The translations under genes and the position numbers were made by a program. A DNA stretch of 60,974 nucleotides from Enterococcus sp. DIV0660C (GTDB lineage Bacteria; Bacillota; Bacilli; Lactobacillales; Enterococcaceae), in contig NZ_JAFLWA010000021.1 of assembly GCF_017316125.1 (NCBI RefSeq), forward strand, positions 1-60,974, in the 5' to 3' direction. The notes under the pieces were generated by a model that was not told where the DNA came from, made no database searches, and saw nothing but the letters and a program-made list of their open reading frames with translations. Shown here in pieces: positions 33,912 to 42,431 of the stretch; position 1 is the first letter of the stretch, and each line of letters begins with the position of its first letter.

Positions 33912-34871
33912 ATGAGAAGAGCTGAGAAAAAACGAATGAGCACGGGACGAAAAGTTTTTTTATGGATTTTAAGTATTTTGTTGATTATTATTGCGGGGAT
34001 TGCTGTTTATGCAGGAAAAATTTATTTTGATGTGAAGTCCACAGCAGACAAGACTTATGCAACGGTCGATCGAATCACTGAATCAAAACGGGACAAAGCA
34101 ATCAATTATGATGCTGGCGATCCATTTTCAATTTTACTACTAGGTGTGGATACAGGAGATTTTGGTCGCACAGATCAAGGTCGCTCAGATTCAATTATGG
34201 TTGCAACGGTTAATCCACAAAAGAAGAAAACGACTTTAGTAAGTATTCCTCGTGATACCTACACAGAGATTGTTGGGCATGGAACGAGTGATAAGATCAA
34301 TCACGCCTATGCGTTTGGAGGCGTGGCAATGTCTATTGCAACAGTTGAAAACATGTTAGATATTCCCATTGACCACTACGCGGAAATCAATATGAAAGGA
34401 ATGCAAGAGTTGGTTGACGCAGTTGGTGGTGTTGATGTAAATAATAAATTGACATTTAGCTACGATGGAACTGATTTCCCAATCGGCAAACAAACGTTAA
34501 ATGGTTCAGAGGCCGTGAAATATGCACGGATGCGATACGATGATCCCAAAGGAGATTATGGACGTCAAGATCGTCAACGTCAGGTGATTTCTGGAATTAT
34601 CAACAAAACAAAGTCAGTGGATACATTGACGAACTATACAAATTTGTTGGACGCTTTGGGCAACAATGCAGCAACGGATGTTTCATGGGATACAATCAAA
34701 GTTTTAGCAACTAATTACCGTGATGCCTTTTCAACGATTCGTTCAGAACAACTAGCAGGAGATTCATTTACTGGTGACGGTACAACTGGAGAAAATGGCA
34801 TTTCTTATCAACGAGCAAGTAGTGACGAACTCGCTCGAATCCAAAAAGAACTAAAAGAACAATTAAAATAG
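33912..34871 (+). CDS. LytR-CpsA-Psr (LCP) family cell-wall polymer ligase
   Basis: A 319-aa membrane-anchored LCP protein that transfers undecaprenyl-linked polymers such as WTA to peptidoglycan. It has a short basic cytoplasmic tail, one membrane helix (about 14-33) and an external LCP domain (about 70-225). Conserved pieces: ILLLGVDTGD (Asp80), SDSIMVATV (Asp93), SIPRDTYTEI (Arg114, Asp115), GGVDVNN and GRQDRQRQVI. The catalytic set is complete, in contrast to the LCP-like protein inside the WTA operon. It is monocistronic, with a strong terminator. A link to the WTA made by the nearby operon is likely but not proven; enterococci have several LCPs. Confidence 0.92.
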   Translation: MRRAEKKRMSTGRKVFLWILSILLIIIAGIAVYAGKIYFDVKSTADKTYATVDRITESKRDKAINYDAGDPFSILLLGVDTGDFGRTDQGRSDSIMVATVNPQKKKTTLVSIPRDTYTEIVGHGTSDKINHAYAFGGVAMSIATVENMLDIPIDHYAEINMKGMQELVDAVGGVDVNNKLTFSYDGTDFPIGKQTLNGSEAVKYARMRYDDPKGDYGRQDRQRQVISGIINKTKSVDTLTNYTNLLDALGNNAATDVSWDTIKVLATNYRDAFSTIRSEQLAGDSFTGDGTTGENGISYQRASSDELARIQKELKEQLK

Positions 34872-34898
34872 TGCAAAGAAAAAATACCTAACAAAAAA

Positions 34899-34937
34899 CT
34901 CAGAGCAACCGTGCAAATGGTTGCTCTGAGTTTTTTT
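34899..34937 (+). terminator. terminator after LCP gene
   Basis: ACTCAGAGCAACC and GGTTGCTCTGAGT form a perfect 13-bp stem, followed by seven Ts. Confidence 0.93.
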
Positions 34938-35026
34938 AGCGATACACTGATACGCTGATAAAGAAAAAAATAAGGATCGGTTGAAAGAATGTCTTCTTTT
35001 ACCGAATCCTAAAATTTTATTTACTG

Positions 35027-35197
35027 TTAGATTAGACCAAAAAATAAAGCAAAAGCAGCCAAGAAAAATGCTTTTGTAAAAGACATGATTTTCCGTGGAT
35101 CTCGTACGATCGTTTTGGCATCAATAAATGCTTCAGAACTTAGAATATAAGAACTTACAATAATCAATAAAACAGTAATTAGTAATAGTAATAACAT
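35027..35197 (-). CDS. small two-helix membrane protein (56 aa)
   Basis: A 56-aa protein translated from the minus strand: an N-terminal hydrophobic helix (MLLLLLITVLLIIVSSYIL), a short polar loop with AKTIVRDPRKIMS, and a second hydrophobic helix ending FFGLI. AAGGAG lies 8 nt before the ATG, and a TATACT -10-like sequence lies further upstream, supporting expression. No family recognised. It is transcribed toward the LCP terminator. It could be a small membrane regulator or a toxin-like peptide; nothing in the sequence decides. Confidence 0.65.
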   Translation of the reverse strand: MLLLLLITVLLIIVSSYILSSEAFIDAKTIVRDPRKIMSFTKAFFLAAFALFFGLI

Positions 35198-35303
35198 AAC
35201 TCTCACTCCTTCAAGTTCTTAGCAATAGTATAGCATGTTGACATAGAAGTTACGAGTTACTGGCAATTTCTTAAATAAATTTATAACAAAATTCGTAAAT
35301 GAT

Positions 35304-36044
35304 TTAACATGGCCCCTGTTCAAAATCTTGTTGCCCTTCCTGAAAAATAATTTGTTGATACTGACGAAAAAAAGTGCCACGGTGATAATGCTGCTGATGT
35401 GCCAAAACTTGTTGAAAAGGACGAGCCAACCATTTTGCTTGTGGAAAGAATGGAAAAAAGATTGGACTATAAAGTGGTGAAAAATCTGTGTGGATCATTA
35501 AATGACAAGAAAACGCGAGGCGAATTCTTTTTGTTAAATTTCGTTTCTTGATTGGAGAAAGAAAACGAAGCTGATTTGTTAACTGGATCGTTGTTTGAAA
35601 GGAGTGTTCTTCAACCAACTGCACCTGTAATGGATTGAACCAAATGGTAGTTACCTTTTTTGCAGATTCCAGCGGTAGTAAACTCTGTGTTCGAATCGCT
35701 GCTGGTAATTTGTAGTGGTTGACAGGAAGAAGTGTACGCATTGTTTTGAGATACCAGCTTAATTTTAACTGGTGATGGCTGTCTAGTAGATAAGTAATGA
35801 TCTCTTGCGCCGAGCTTGCGACCAACATACACTCATGCTGAAAAACGATCCAACAACGATTGAATTTTGTGGTTGTGTCTGGAAGCAGTGCATAAATTTC
35901 GATATCTAAAGGAATTTGGTATAAAAAATAAAGCTGTTCAGATTTAAAAAGGGATTCTTTTTTTATAGAAGAAACAAATGACGATTCACAATAAATAGTC
36001 GTTAAATCATTGATGGTAAAACGATTTTTGCTGGTTTCAATCAT
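35304..36044 (-). CDS. putative ComK-like competence regulator
   Basis: A 246-aa soluble protein. By eye, its middle resembles ComK of Bacillus: SWYLKTMRTLLPVNHYKLPAAI against the SSYAGRKAGTYEV...HKPPIMV region, followed by QSLLPLESAKKVTTIWFNPL against FLFPTLSSTRPQCGWISHVH. The order of segments agrees. It is about 50 aa longer than Bacillus ComK, with an extra C-terminal tail rich in Gln, His and Phe. GGAGG lies 6 nt before the ATG. It is divergent from a gene for a ComX/SigH-like sigma factor, which supports a competence or late-gene regulatory role. The ComK link is a weak motif reading and needs a profile search. Confidence 0.5.
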   Translation of the reverse strand: MIETSKNRFTINDLTTIYCESSFVSSIKKESLFKSEQLYFLYQIPLDIEIYALLPDTTTKFNRCWIVFQHECMLVASSAQEIITYLLDSHHQLKLSWYLKTMRTLLPVNHYKLPAAIRTQSLLPLESAKKVTTIWFNPLQVQLVEEHSFQTTIQLTNQLRFLSPIKKRNLTKRIRLAFSCHLMIHTDFSPLYSPIFFPFFPQAKWLARPFQQVLAHQQHYHRGTFFRQYQQIIFQEGQQDFEQGPC

Positions 36045-36208
36045 AAACTACCTCCAAGAATAATGTCATAATTCCTCGTGTAGCTAAAGTTTAGCATATG
36101 GGCATGGAACTTTTTTTGACCCAAAAAAACTCTTTTTCTTTTTTACAGTGGCTATATTTTTCCTTAAGCTACAAGTACCGGCCGGAAAAAAGAAAAAGGC
36201 AGAAAAGG

Positions 36209-36733
36209 ATGGAACAAAAAGAATTAGAAGATTTATGTCAGAAATATGAAAAGCTGTATCACAAAGTGGTAAAGAAATGTGGAGTTTATCAAAACAATCA
36301 GGAATATGAGGAATATGTTCAATTAGCGCGGATTGCTTTCTTTGAAGTGGCAAGGGATTTTGCAACGTCAAAAAAATTTGAAGAAGCTTATCCTATAGGC
36401 TATTTATTTCAAAAAATTGTCTGGGAAATAAAAACATACCAACGAAAAATCTGGCGTCAACAAGACATTTTAGTAGCGGTAAATGAGGAACAAGGACGAC
36501 AATCAATGAGTAGTCTTACTACTGGATCGTCTGATGTTTCGCATGAATACGCTGATCAGAGACTGATGCTTTGCTTTCTTTGGCACAAATTAACGGCGAA
36601 GGAACAATGTTTTTTAGCGTATCGTTTGGAAAAAGCTCGAAGTAGTGATTACCTAGCACCAGCAAGTAGACAAACAATAGCGAATTGGCGAAAGAAACTA
36701 AAAAAACGATGGCAGGATGAAAAAATCAATTAA
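36209..36733 (+). CDS. ComX/SigH-like alternative sigma factor
   Basis: A 174-aa protein of sigma-70 type. The N-terminal half (LCQKYEKLYHKVVKKCG... EEYVQLARIAFFEVARDF) resembles region 2 of SigH/ComX. The C-terminal part has a region-4-like helix-turn-helix (LTAKEQCFLAYRLE... SRQTIANWRKKLKKRW). Length fits the ComX class (about 160-190 aa). The frame is open upstream to 36098, but the AAAAAGG before MEQKELEDL supports this start. The divergent neighbour is a ComK-like protein, and the following two small genes may be its targets. SigH-like versus ECF assignment is uncertain. Confidence 0.65.
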   Translation: MEQKELEDLCQKYEKLYHKVVKKCGVYQNNQEYEEYVQLARIAFFEVARDFATSKKFEEAYPIGYLFQKIVWEIKTYQRKIWRQQDILVAVNEEQGRQSMSSLTTGSSDVSHEYADQRLMLCFLWHKLTAKEQCFLAYRLEKARSSDYLAPASRQTIANWRKKLKKRWQDEKIN

Positions 36734-36737
36734 AATT

Positions 36738-36766
36738 TTGACATTGTGTGTTCTGAACACGTTACT
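36738..36766 (+). promoter_or_regulatory. promoter with palindromic spacer
   Basis: A consensus -35 TTGACA is followed 17 nt later by a weak -10 (GTTACT). The spacer contains the perfect 13-bp palindrome GTGTTCTGAACAC (36748-36760). This suggests a repressor operator controlling the DUF1659/DUF2922 pair. Confidence 0.4.
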
Positions 36767-36846
36767 AGTAGTGTGAGTAAATGAATGACGAATGAACCGG
36801 TGCAGGCGTGGTTTCATTTACTTATAAATCAAGAAGGGAGAAACTT

Positions 36847-37059
36847 ATGGAGAAAAAATTAGAAAGTACAAAATTAACGATTTATTTTGCCAATTTGGAA
36901 ACAGAAAAAGAATATCGACAAACGATTGGATCGATTATTCCTAATCCAGAAGATGAAAAAGTATTGGCATTAGGTGACGTTTTTCAATTATTGGCACCAA
37001 AAGAAGTGCAAGTTGCGTCTGTTTTGAAAACGGAAGCAACGAGTTATCGAAAGAGTTAA
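36847..37059 (+). CDS. DUF1659-like small protein
   Basis: A 70-aa protein (MEKKLESTKLTIYFANLETE...) with the features of DUF1659: short, beta-rich, ending in a Lys/Ser tail, and immediately followed by a DUF2922 gene, its usual partner in Firmicutes. The frame is open for 13 more codons upstream, but AGAAGGGAG precedes this ATG. Function unknown. Confidence 0.7.
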   Translation: MEKKLESTKLTIYFANLETEKEYRQTIGSIIPNPEDEKVLALGDVFQLLAPKEVQVASVLKTEATSYRKS

Positions 37060-37072
37060 AGGAGAAGAGAAA

Positions 37073-37285
37073 ATGAAAAAACTACAGTTGATCTTTTCAG
37101 ATAGTGAAGGGAAAAATCAAAGAGTCAATCCTGTAATTGCGTCCAATTCATTGACAGCAGAAGAAGTTCAGGAAATGATGCATCGCTTAAGTGAGTTGGA
37201 TCTTTCAGTCAAAGAGGGTGTGACACTGTACGCGCATCCATTAGGTGCAAAGTATATTGAAACAATCGAAACGATCTTGTTTTAG
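37073..37285 (+). CDS. DUF2922 small protein
   Basis: A 70-aa protein with the DUF2922 pattern: KLQLIFSDSEGKNQRVNP, a helix with EEVQEMMHRLSELD, then GAKYIETIETILF at the C-terminus. It lies 13 nt after the DUF1659-like gene with GGAGAAGAG upstream of the ATG. The pair is common in Firmicutes and of unknown function. Confidence 0.8.
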   Translation: MKKLQLIFSDSEGKNQRVNPVIASNSLTAEEVQEMMHRLSELDLSVKEGVTLYAHPLGAKYIETIETILF

Positions 37286-37300
37286 CGAAAAATAAAAGGA

Positions 37301-37344
37301 AAAGAGAGAAGAAAGAATTGTTAACAATTCTTTCTTCTCTCTTT
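37301..37344. terminator. 44-bp perfect palindrome, probable terminator
   Basis: AAAGAGAGAAGAAAGAATTG meets its exact complement around GTTAAC, giving 22-bp arms with no loop. The T-run is short. The rest of 37345-37764 has no gene, only the leader described for the YfcC gene. Confidence 0.7.
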
Positions 37345-37659
37345 ATACACGTTGATGAAAGAGTCTTCCCCAAAACTCTTTACACCATGATTATAATACA
37401 TTTGTTATCAATTATGCAACGAAGTTTACCTTTTGTAATGAAAAAGTTTATAGCTCAAGGCTTTATAGATAATGATCGTTATTTTTATTGGTTATAAAAA
37501 AGAAATGTTAAGAATATTCGTTTATTTTTAATGAAACGGTATGAGAAATGTGTGGGAATTTTGACTTAAATTTACTTGGTGATAAAATATTTTCTAATGA
37601 ATCATCAGATTAATGTAATAAAATCAACGATTTGTATCGTATGATTCACTTATTATTTT

Positions 37660-37729
37660 CTAATAAATTATTCATGTGAGTGAAGGGGTTTTCCTGTATA
37701 ATCTTTTTGATTATCCATTTTTTATTCAT
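37660..37729 (+). promoter_or_regulatory. YfcC promoter with possible ARG boxes
   Basis: The -10 TATAAT is at 37697-37702. Two sequences resembling Gram-positive ARG boxes (CATGAATAAAAATTCAAG type) flank it on the reverse strand: CATGAATAATTTATTAG (37676-37660) and ATGAATAAAAAATGGATAA (37729-37711). AT-rich DNA can give chance matches, so this is tentative. Confidence 0.3.
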
Positions 37730-37764
37730 CACAATATCATTGTGAACAGAAAGGAAGAAATTAC

Positions 37765-39504
37765 TTGAAGAAAAATCCTTCTTCGGAAAAAAACAAGCGA
37801 GACCTCACCAAGCTAACGACGCCACACACGTACGTGATTATTTTTGGTGTAGTAATCTTTGCTTGGATCTTAACGTTTTTGGTACCAGCTGGTCGCTTTA
37901 GTACACAGGAAATCGAATATCAAGACGCAAACGGAGAAACAAGTACACGAACAGTACTTCGCCAAGACTCTTTCCGTTATGCCTATGCACTTGATAAAGG
38001 GTATGTTTTTGATCAATTAGAGAAATTACAAGATAATCCAGCGGAACGTGAGAAATTGGATGTTCCAGAAGCCGGGCTAGAAGACGTGCTTGCCGCTGGT
38101 GAAAAACAGTTAACACAAGAAAAACTAGATGAGATTGCTTTAACAGATGATGTACTTTATGACGAGTATGGAGATAATATCTATGACACGTCGAAAAAAC
38201 TACACAAAACAGCAAAAGTTTGGGGAACAGACGATTTTGGTGGATTTGGCTTCCTGAACTTCGTGTTTGAAGGGTTAGTTTCTGGTGACAAATATGGTTC
38301 TGCAGTTGGGATTGCGGCACTGATTTTGGTTGTCGGTGGTGCTTTTGGGATTATTATGCGTACGGGCGCAATTGATGCAGGAATCTATGCGATTATTAGT
38401 AGAACAAAAGGACTTGAACGTTTAGCCTTGCCGCTATTATTTTTTGCTTTTTCTTTTGGAGGTGCGACGTTTGGAATGGCTGAAGAAGTTATTCCATTCT
38501 CAATGGTGATGGTACCTTTCGTTATTGCGCTAGGGTATGACTCGATTGTCGCAGTGACGGTCACTTATGTTGCTTCGCAGATTGGGAATGCGACATCTTG
38601 GATGAGTCCGTTTAGTGTTGCTGTCGCGCAGGGAATTGCTGGAATCCCAGTGTTGTCTGGGGCAACTTTCCGTTTGATCATGTGGGTGATTGTGACTGGT
38701 TTATCAGCGATTTACTTAATGATTTATGCAGAACGAATTCGTAAAAATCCAGCAAGTTCTGTGACCTACAAGTCAGATGCTTACTTCCGTGATCATCTTG
38801 AAAAAACAACAGACGAGAAAAAAGCTTTCACACTTGGACATAAATTGATTCTAGCCGAAATGTTGATTGTTTTAGTCTGGATCATTTGGGGAGTCACACA
38901 AAAAGGATATTATATTCCAGAAATTGCTTCGCAATTCTTTGTCATGGGATTAGCTGCAGGGATCATTGCAGTAATCTTTAATCTAAATGATATGAAGATC
39001 AATGATGTTGCTTCTTCTTTCCAATCAGGTGCAGCTGATTTAGCTGGAACAGCGATTGTTGTTGGTATGGCAAAAGGGATCTTACTTGTATTGGGTGGTT
39101 CAGATGCTTCCATTCCTTCCGCGCTGAATACGATATTACACAGTATTGGAACAGTCTTAACAGGTGTACCGGCTGTGATTGGTGCATGGGCAATGTACTT
39201 GTTCCAAAGTTTGTTCAATTTAGTGGTCACATCGAACTCCGGTCAAGCAGCATTAACGATGCCAATCATGGCACCACTTGCTGACTTGGTAGGTGTTTCA
39301 AGACAAGTTGCTGTCTTGGCTTATCAGCTTGGTTCTGGATTTATGGATGCTTTCACGCCAGTTTCGGCTAGTTTGATTGGTGTACTAGGTGTTGCTCGGA
39401 TCGAATGGGCAAAATGGGCGAAATTCCAAATCAAGATGCAAGGATTCTTATTTATTTTGGGAACGATTTTTATTATGATTGCGATTGCAATTGGGTTACA
39501 ATAG
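37765..39504 (+). CDS. YfcC-family transporter (putative basic amino acid or dicarboxylate carrier)
   Basis: A 579-aa integral membrane protein. The first helix (about 22-42, ILTFLVPAGRF following) is followed by a polar external loop of ~100 residues, then about ten membrane segments with GGAFGIIMRTGAIDAGI, FGGATFGMAEEVIPF and the family end GSGFMDAFTPVSASLIGVLGVARI. YfcC proteins are annotated as C4-dicarboxylate-like or arginine/ornithine antiporter-like; the true substrate is not known. The TTG start has AAAGGAAG upstream. The isoaspartyl dipeptidase gene follows after a weak hairpin, so import of a peptide or amino acid coupled to its breakdown is plausible. Confidence 0.85.
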   Translation: MKKNPSSEKNKRDLTKLTTPHTYVIIFGVVIFAWILTFLVPAGRFSTQEIEYQDANGETSTRTVLRQDSFRYAYALDKGYVFDQLEKLQDNPAEREKLDVPEAGLEDVLAAGEKQLTQEKLDEIALTDDVLYDEYGDNIYDTSKKLHKTAKVWGTDDFGGFGFLNFVFEGLVSGDKYGSAVGIAALILVVGGAFGIIMRTGAIDAGIYAIISRTKGLERLALPLLFFAFSFGGATFGMAEEVIPFSMVMVPFVIALGYDSIVAVTVTYVASQIGNATSWMSPFSVAVAQGIAGIPVLSGATFRLIMWVIVTGLSAIYLMIYAERIRKNPASSVTYKSDAYFRDHLEKTTDEKKAFTLGHKLILAEMLIVLVWIIWGVTQKGYYIPEIASQFFVMGLAAGIIAVIFNLNDMKINDVASSFQSGAADLAGTAIVVGMAKGILLVLGGSDASIPSALNTILHSIGTVLTGVPAVIGAWAMYLFQSLFNLVVTSNSGQAALTMPIMAPLADLVGVSRQVAVLAYQLGSGFMDAFTPVSASLIGVLGVARIEWAKWAKFQIKMQGFLFILGTIFIMIAIAIGLQ

Positions 39505-39580
39505 AAAATAAAGCGGAGGATGGACAGGTCAGTGAACTGATCTTCGTTCATCCTTTTTTGAAAAGAAATGAGGGAAATTC

Positions 39581-40765
39581 ATGAAGATCATTCGACAAGC
39601 ACAAGTTTATGCACCAGATTATTTAGGTGTGATGGATGTTTTACTTTCAGGAAACGAAATCATTGCCATGGAAGAACAATTGACTAGTGATTTTGCGGAA
39701 GTGACATTGGAAGAAATCGATGGACGAGGGAAAATCTTGACTCCAGGTTTTATTGATGGTCACTTTCATATTTTAGGTGGTGGAGGTGAGGGTGGCTTCC
39801 AAAACCGAACTCCGGAAGTGACGCTTAGTCAGTTGACCAGTGCGGGTGTGACGACAGTCGTTGGGTGTTTAGGAACAGATGGACAAGGGCGAGATATGAC
39901 TGCACTCATTAGTAAAGCACGTGGACTAGAAGCAGAGGGAATCACGACTTACGTGTATGAAGGTTCCTATCGTTTACCAGTCAAAACAGTGACAGATTCA
40001 TTGATCAAAGATTTCTTAGTGATTGATAAAGTAATTGGGATTGGAGAAATTGCGGTTTCTGATCATCGTTCTTCCCAACCAACATTTGAAGAATTTTCTC
40101 GAGCAGTTGCAGACGCTCGAGTTGGCGGTATGTTATCTGGCAAGGCAGGAATCACGAATGTTCATTTAGGTGGTGGGGCAAGAAAATTAGAATTGTTAAC
40201 ACGTGTTGTGGAAGAAACTGAAATTCCCATTACCCAATTTTGGCCAACCCATGCGAATCGAACAGCCGATTTATTTGAATCTTGTTTAGCCTTTGCTAAA
40301 GAAGGGGGAACCATTGATTTTACCGCAAGTGAAGATCCCGATTTTTGGGAAAAAACTGATGGTGAAATTCGTTTCAGCCAAGCGCTAAAACGAGTGATTG
40401 AAGAAGGCGTTTCTCTAGACAACTTTACAATGACTTCTGATGGGCAGGGGAGTTTACCTTATTTTGATGAAAATAATCATTTCTTAGGAATGGGTATCGG
40501 AAGTGCTAAAGCATTATTAGTTGGAATCAAAGAAGCTGTTGAAAGAGAAAATATTCCATTGGAAATCGCACTAAGAGCAATCACATCTAATCCAGCACGT
40601 GTATTGAAACTAGCTAAAAAGGGCCAAATAAAAGTCGGAAATGATGCTGATTTGTGTTTATTGGATGCAGATACACTGGCAATTGATACAGTGATTGCCA
40701 AAGGGGAAGTGATGGTTCAAGGAAAAGAAGTCAAGGTTTGGGGGACATTTGAACAATTGCGTTAA
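39581..40765 (+). CDS. iadA: isoaspartyl dipeptidase (beta-aspartyl peptidase)
   Basis: A 394-aa amidohydrolase-superfamily zinc peptidase that cleaves beta-aspartyl dipeptides from damaged proteins. Metal-binding HxH is at FIDGHFHILGGGGEGG; other signatures are GVTTVVGCLGTDG, YEGSYRLPVKTVT, GIGEIAVSDHRSSQP, NVHLGGG and TMTSDGQGSLP with the catalytic Asp. GAAATGAGGG precedes the ATG. Its position after the YfcC transporter gene suggests shared regulation. IadA normally has ~390 residues, so it is full length. Confidence 0.92.
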   Translation: MKIIRQAQVYAPDYLGVMDVLLSGNEIIAMEEQLTSDFAEVTLEEIDGRGKILTPGFIDGHFHILGGGGEGGFQNRTPEVTLSQLTSAGVTTVVGCLGTDGQGRDMTALISKARGLEAEGITTYVYEGSYRLPVKTVTDSLIKDFLVIDKVIGIGEIAVSDHRSSQPTFEEFSRAVADARVGGMLSGKAGITNVHLGGGARKLELLTRVVEETEIPITQFWPTHANRTADLFESCLAFAKEGGTIDFTASEDPDFWEKTDGEIRFSQALKRVIEEGVSLDNFTMTSDGQGSLPYFDENNHFLGMGIGSAKALLVGIKEAVERENIPLEIALRAITSNPARVLKLAKKGQIKVGNDADLCLLDADTLAIDTVIAKGEVMVQGKEVKVWGTFEQLR

Positions 40766-40869
40766 TGAAAAAAATAAGCGTCTGAGGTGTTCTATTTGTC
40801 TGAATAATTGGTTGATGTTACTCTATAAGTAGATTAAAAATAATCATTATTTATCAAGGAGGAAGAATC

Positions 40870-41088
40870 ATGGCAGATTTAAAAGGACGTTCAGAAGACT
40901 TGAAGGACAAAGTAGTCGGTGAAGGTAAAGAAGCTTATGGTAAAGCAACTGATGATAAATCAAAAGAGGTTGAAGGAAAAGCACAATCTTTAGGCGCAGA
41001 CATCAAAGAAAAAGCGCGTGATCTTGGTGATGACATCAAAGAAGGTTTTGAAGATATCAAAGATAAATTTTCAAAAAAAGATAAATAA
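40870..41088 (+). CDS. CsbD-family stress protein
   Basis: A 72-aa highly charged, Lys/Asp/Glu-rich helical protein with repeated KGKAE/KEKARD-type segments, typical of the CsbD family of general stress proteins. AAGGAGGAAG precedes the ATG. Monocistronic with a strong terminator. Function not known in the family. Confidence 0.85.
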   Translation: MADLKGRSEDLKDKVVGEGKEAYGKATDDKSKEVEGKAQSLGADIKEKARDLGDDIKEGFEDIKDKFSKKDK

Positions 41089-41113
41089 TTTTTACTTGCC
41101 TGGACTAAAAAAT

Positions 41114-41157
41114 AAAGGGTGGAACAAAACGAAATGACGTTTTGTTCCACCCTTTTT
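41114..41157. terminator. bidirectional terminator
   Basis: AAAGGGTGGAACAAAACG pairs perfectly with CGTTTTGTTCCACCCTTT, T-run on both strands, between convergent genes. The stem core GAACAAAACG/CGTTTTGTTC also occurs in the gpsA terminator. Confidence 0.93.
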
Positions 41158-41165
41158 GCTGTTGA

Positions 41166-42152
41166 TCATTCAAACATACTTGTAATTGAATCCCAAAGAC
41201 CACTGAAAAAGTTTTTGATTTGCGCCCATAGTCCTTTAGATTTTTCTTCAATTTGTTTTTTAGTTTCTGTTAAGTCTAGTTCATTCACGAAGTCTTCAAA
41301 GATATTTTTATCTTTCATATCGCTCATGAGTGAAGTTAGTTCACTGACTTGATCCGTCGTCATGATATCAGCAAGTCCGTGATCTTTTAAAGCTGTTTCG
41401 ACAGTTTGCTGGATTTCTTCTTTAGTTAATTTCTGACCGTCTTTCGTTTTGGTTGCTAGTTCAGCTTTTGCTTGCTCTTGTGCGGCATTCAAAGCCTCAT
41501 CAGAGTAACCTTCTTTGTCTTTGTTTTCTTCTGTGATTGAAGAAAGGACGTTCATCTCATCTTGCGCGACTTCTACACGGTCTTTATTGATGATTCCGCC
41601 AGATTCTTCAACGATTTTGTAAACACCTGCTAGTGCACCAGAGCCATCAATTGGAACGGCAGAAGCAATCGTTAATTGGGCATCCGTGATCCCAGCAGTC
41701 AAAGCAGCGTTTTGATATTGCGCTGCGGTAATTTTCGTAATATTTTCGGGTGTAGCGATATCAACGTTGATTCCTTTTCCTTCTGCCAAAGTTTGCATAC
41801 GGACGGAACTGTAGACTGCCCATTCTTGGTTGAAGCCACCATCAGGAATATAGTTCATTAGGTCTGTTCCATTTGTTGTATAAATCGGTGTTTCGCCTTT
41901 GATTCCTAATTTGTTTAACGTATAGTCTTGTTGTTCTTTAGTTAGTGCGTTACCGAGTGCAACAGCATTAACTTGAATTTTTTCTGCTTGGTTTGTAGAC
42001 TGACTTGTTTCTTGGTTCGTTGTTGAAGTGGTCGCAACGGTTTCACTTGTTGCTGAATCTTGAGCAAATGCTAAGGGTGTACTTAATAGAACTTGGCTTG
42101 CGATTAAAGTCGTAGCAAGTAGTGTCCATGTTTTTGGTTGATTTTTTTTCAT
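41166..42152 (-). CDS. secreted DUF1002 (YpuA-like) protein
   Basis: A 328-aa secreted protein. The signal peptide ends near AFA (residue 30), then a Ser/Thr/Gln-rich linker to about residue 58. The DUF1002 domain (about 60-290) starts VNAVALGNALTKEQQDYTLNKLGI and contains NYIPDGGFNQEWAVYSSVRM and GSGALAGVYKIVE. The C-terminus is an amphipathic segment rich in Trp and Phe (LWAQIKNFFSGLWDSITSMF). GGAGG precedes the ATG; a start four codons earlier is rejected. The family occurs in wall-active stress regulons but has no proven function. Confidence 0.88.
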   Translation of the reverse strand: MKKNQPKTWTLLATTLIASQVLLSTPLAFAQDSATSETVATTSTTNQETSQSTNQAEKIQVNAVALGNALTKEQQDYTLNKLGIKGETPIYTTNGTDLMNYIPDGGFNQEWAVYSSVRMQTLAEGKGINVDIATPENITKITAAQYQNAALTAGITDAQLTIASAVPIDGSGALAGVYKIVEESGGIINKDRVEVAQDEMNVLSSITEENKDKEGYSDEALNAAQEQAKAELATKTKDGQKLTKEEIQQTVETALKDHGLADIMTTDQVSELTSLMSDMKDKNIFEDFVNELDLTETKKQIEEKSKGLWAQIKNFFSGLWDSITSMFE

Positions 42153-42431
42153 GTTGACCTCCAAAAGTTGTAGAAAATTATTTGAATAATTAATTCAATG
42201 ATTTTACTTAGTTTACTACAAGGTACTTGAGAAAACTTGGGACTAGAGGCGGATTTAGGGAAATTTAAAAAAGGTTGTGACTCCAAGTCCTTAGCTTCAA
42301 GTAATAAGGAGTTTTTTTCTAAAAATAGCTTTTCATATTTTTCGACAGTTGTAAATTATTTTGCGAAGCAGCTTGGTGAGCACCGTGGCTATGGTTATAA
42401 CGCAAAATAGTGTAGACCATTTATTCAGCAA

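Noticed and set aside
36748-36760. LexA box reading of GTGTTCTGAACAC
   Set aside because: The Gram-positive LexA site is GAAC-N4-GTTC; here the half-sites are in the reverse order and only one base apart.
37898-38320. 140-codon minus-strand frame inside the YfcC gene
   Set aside because: It lies opposite a clear transporter gene, has no RBS, and its Gln/His/Leu-rich translation is what antisense of this gene would give.
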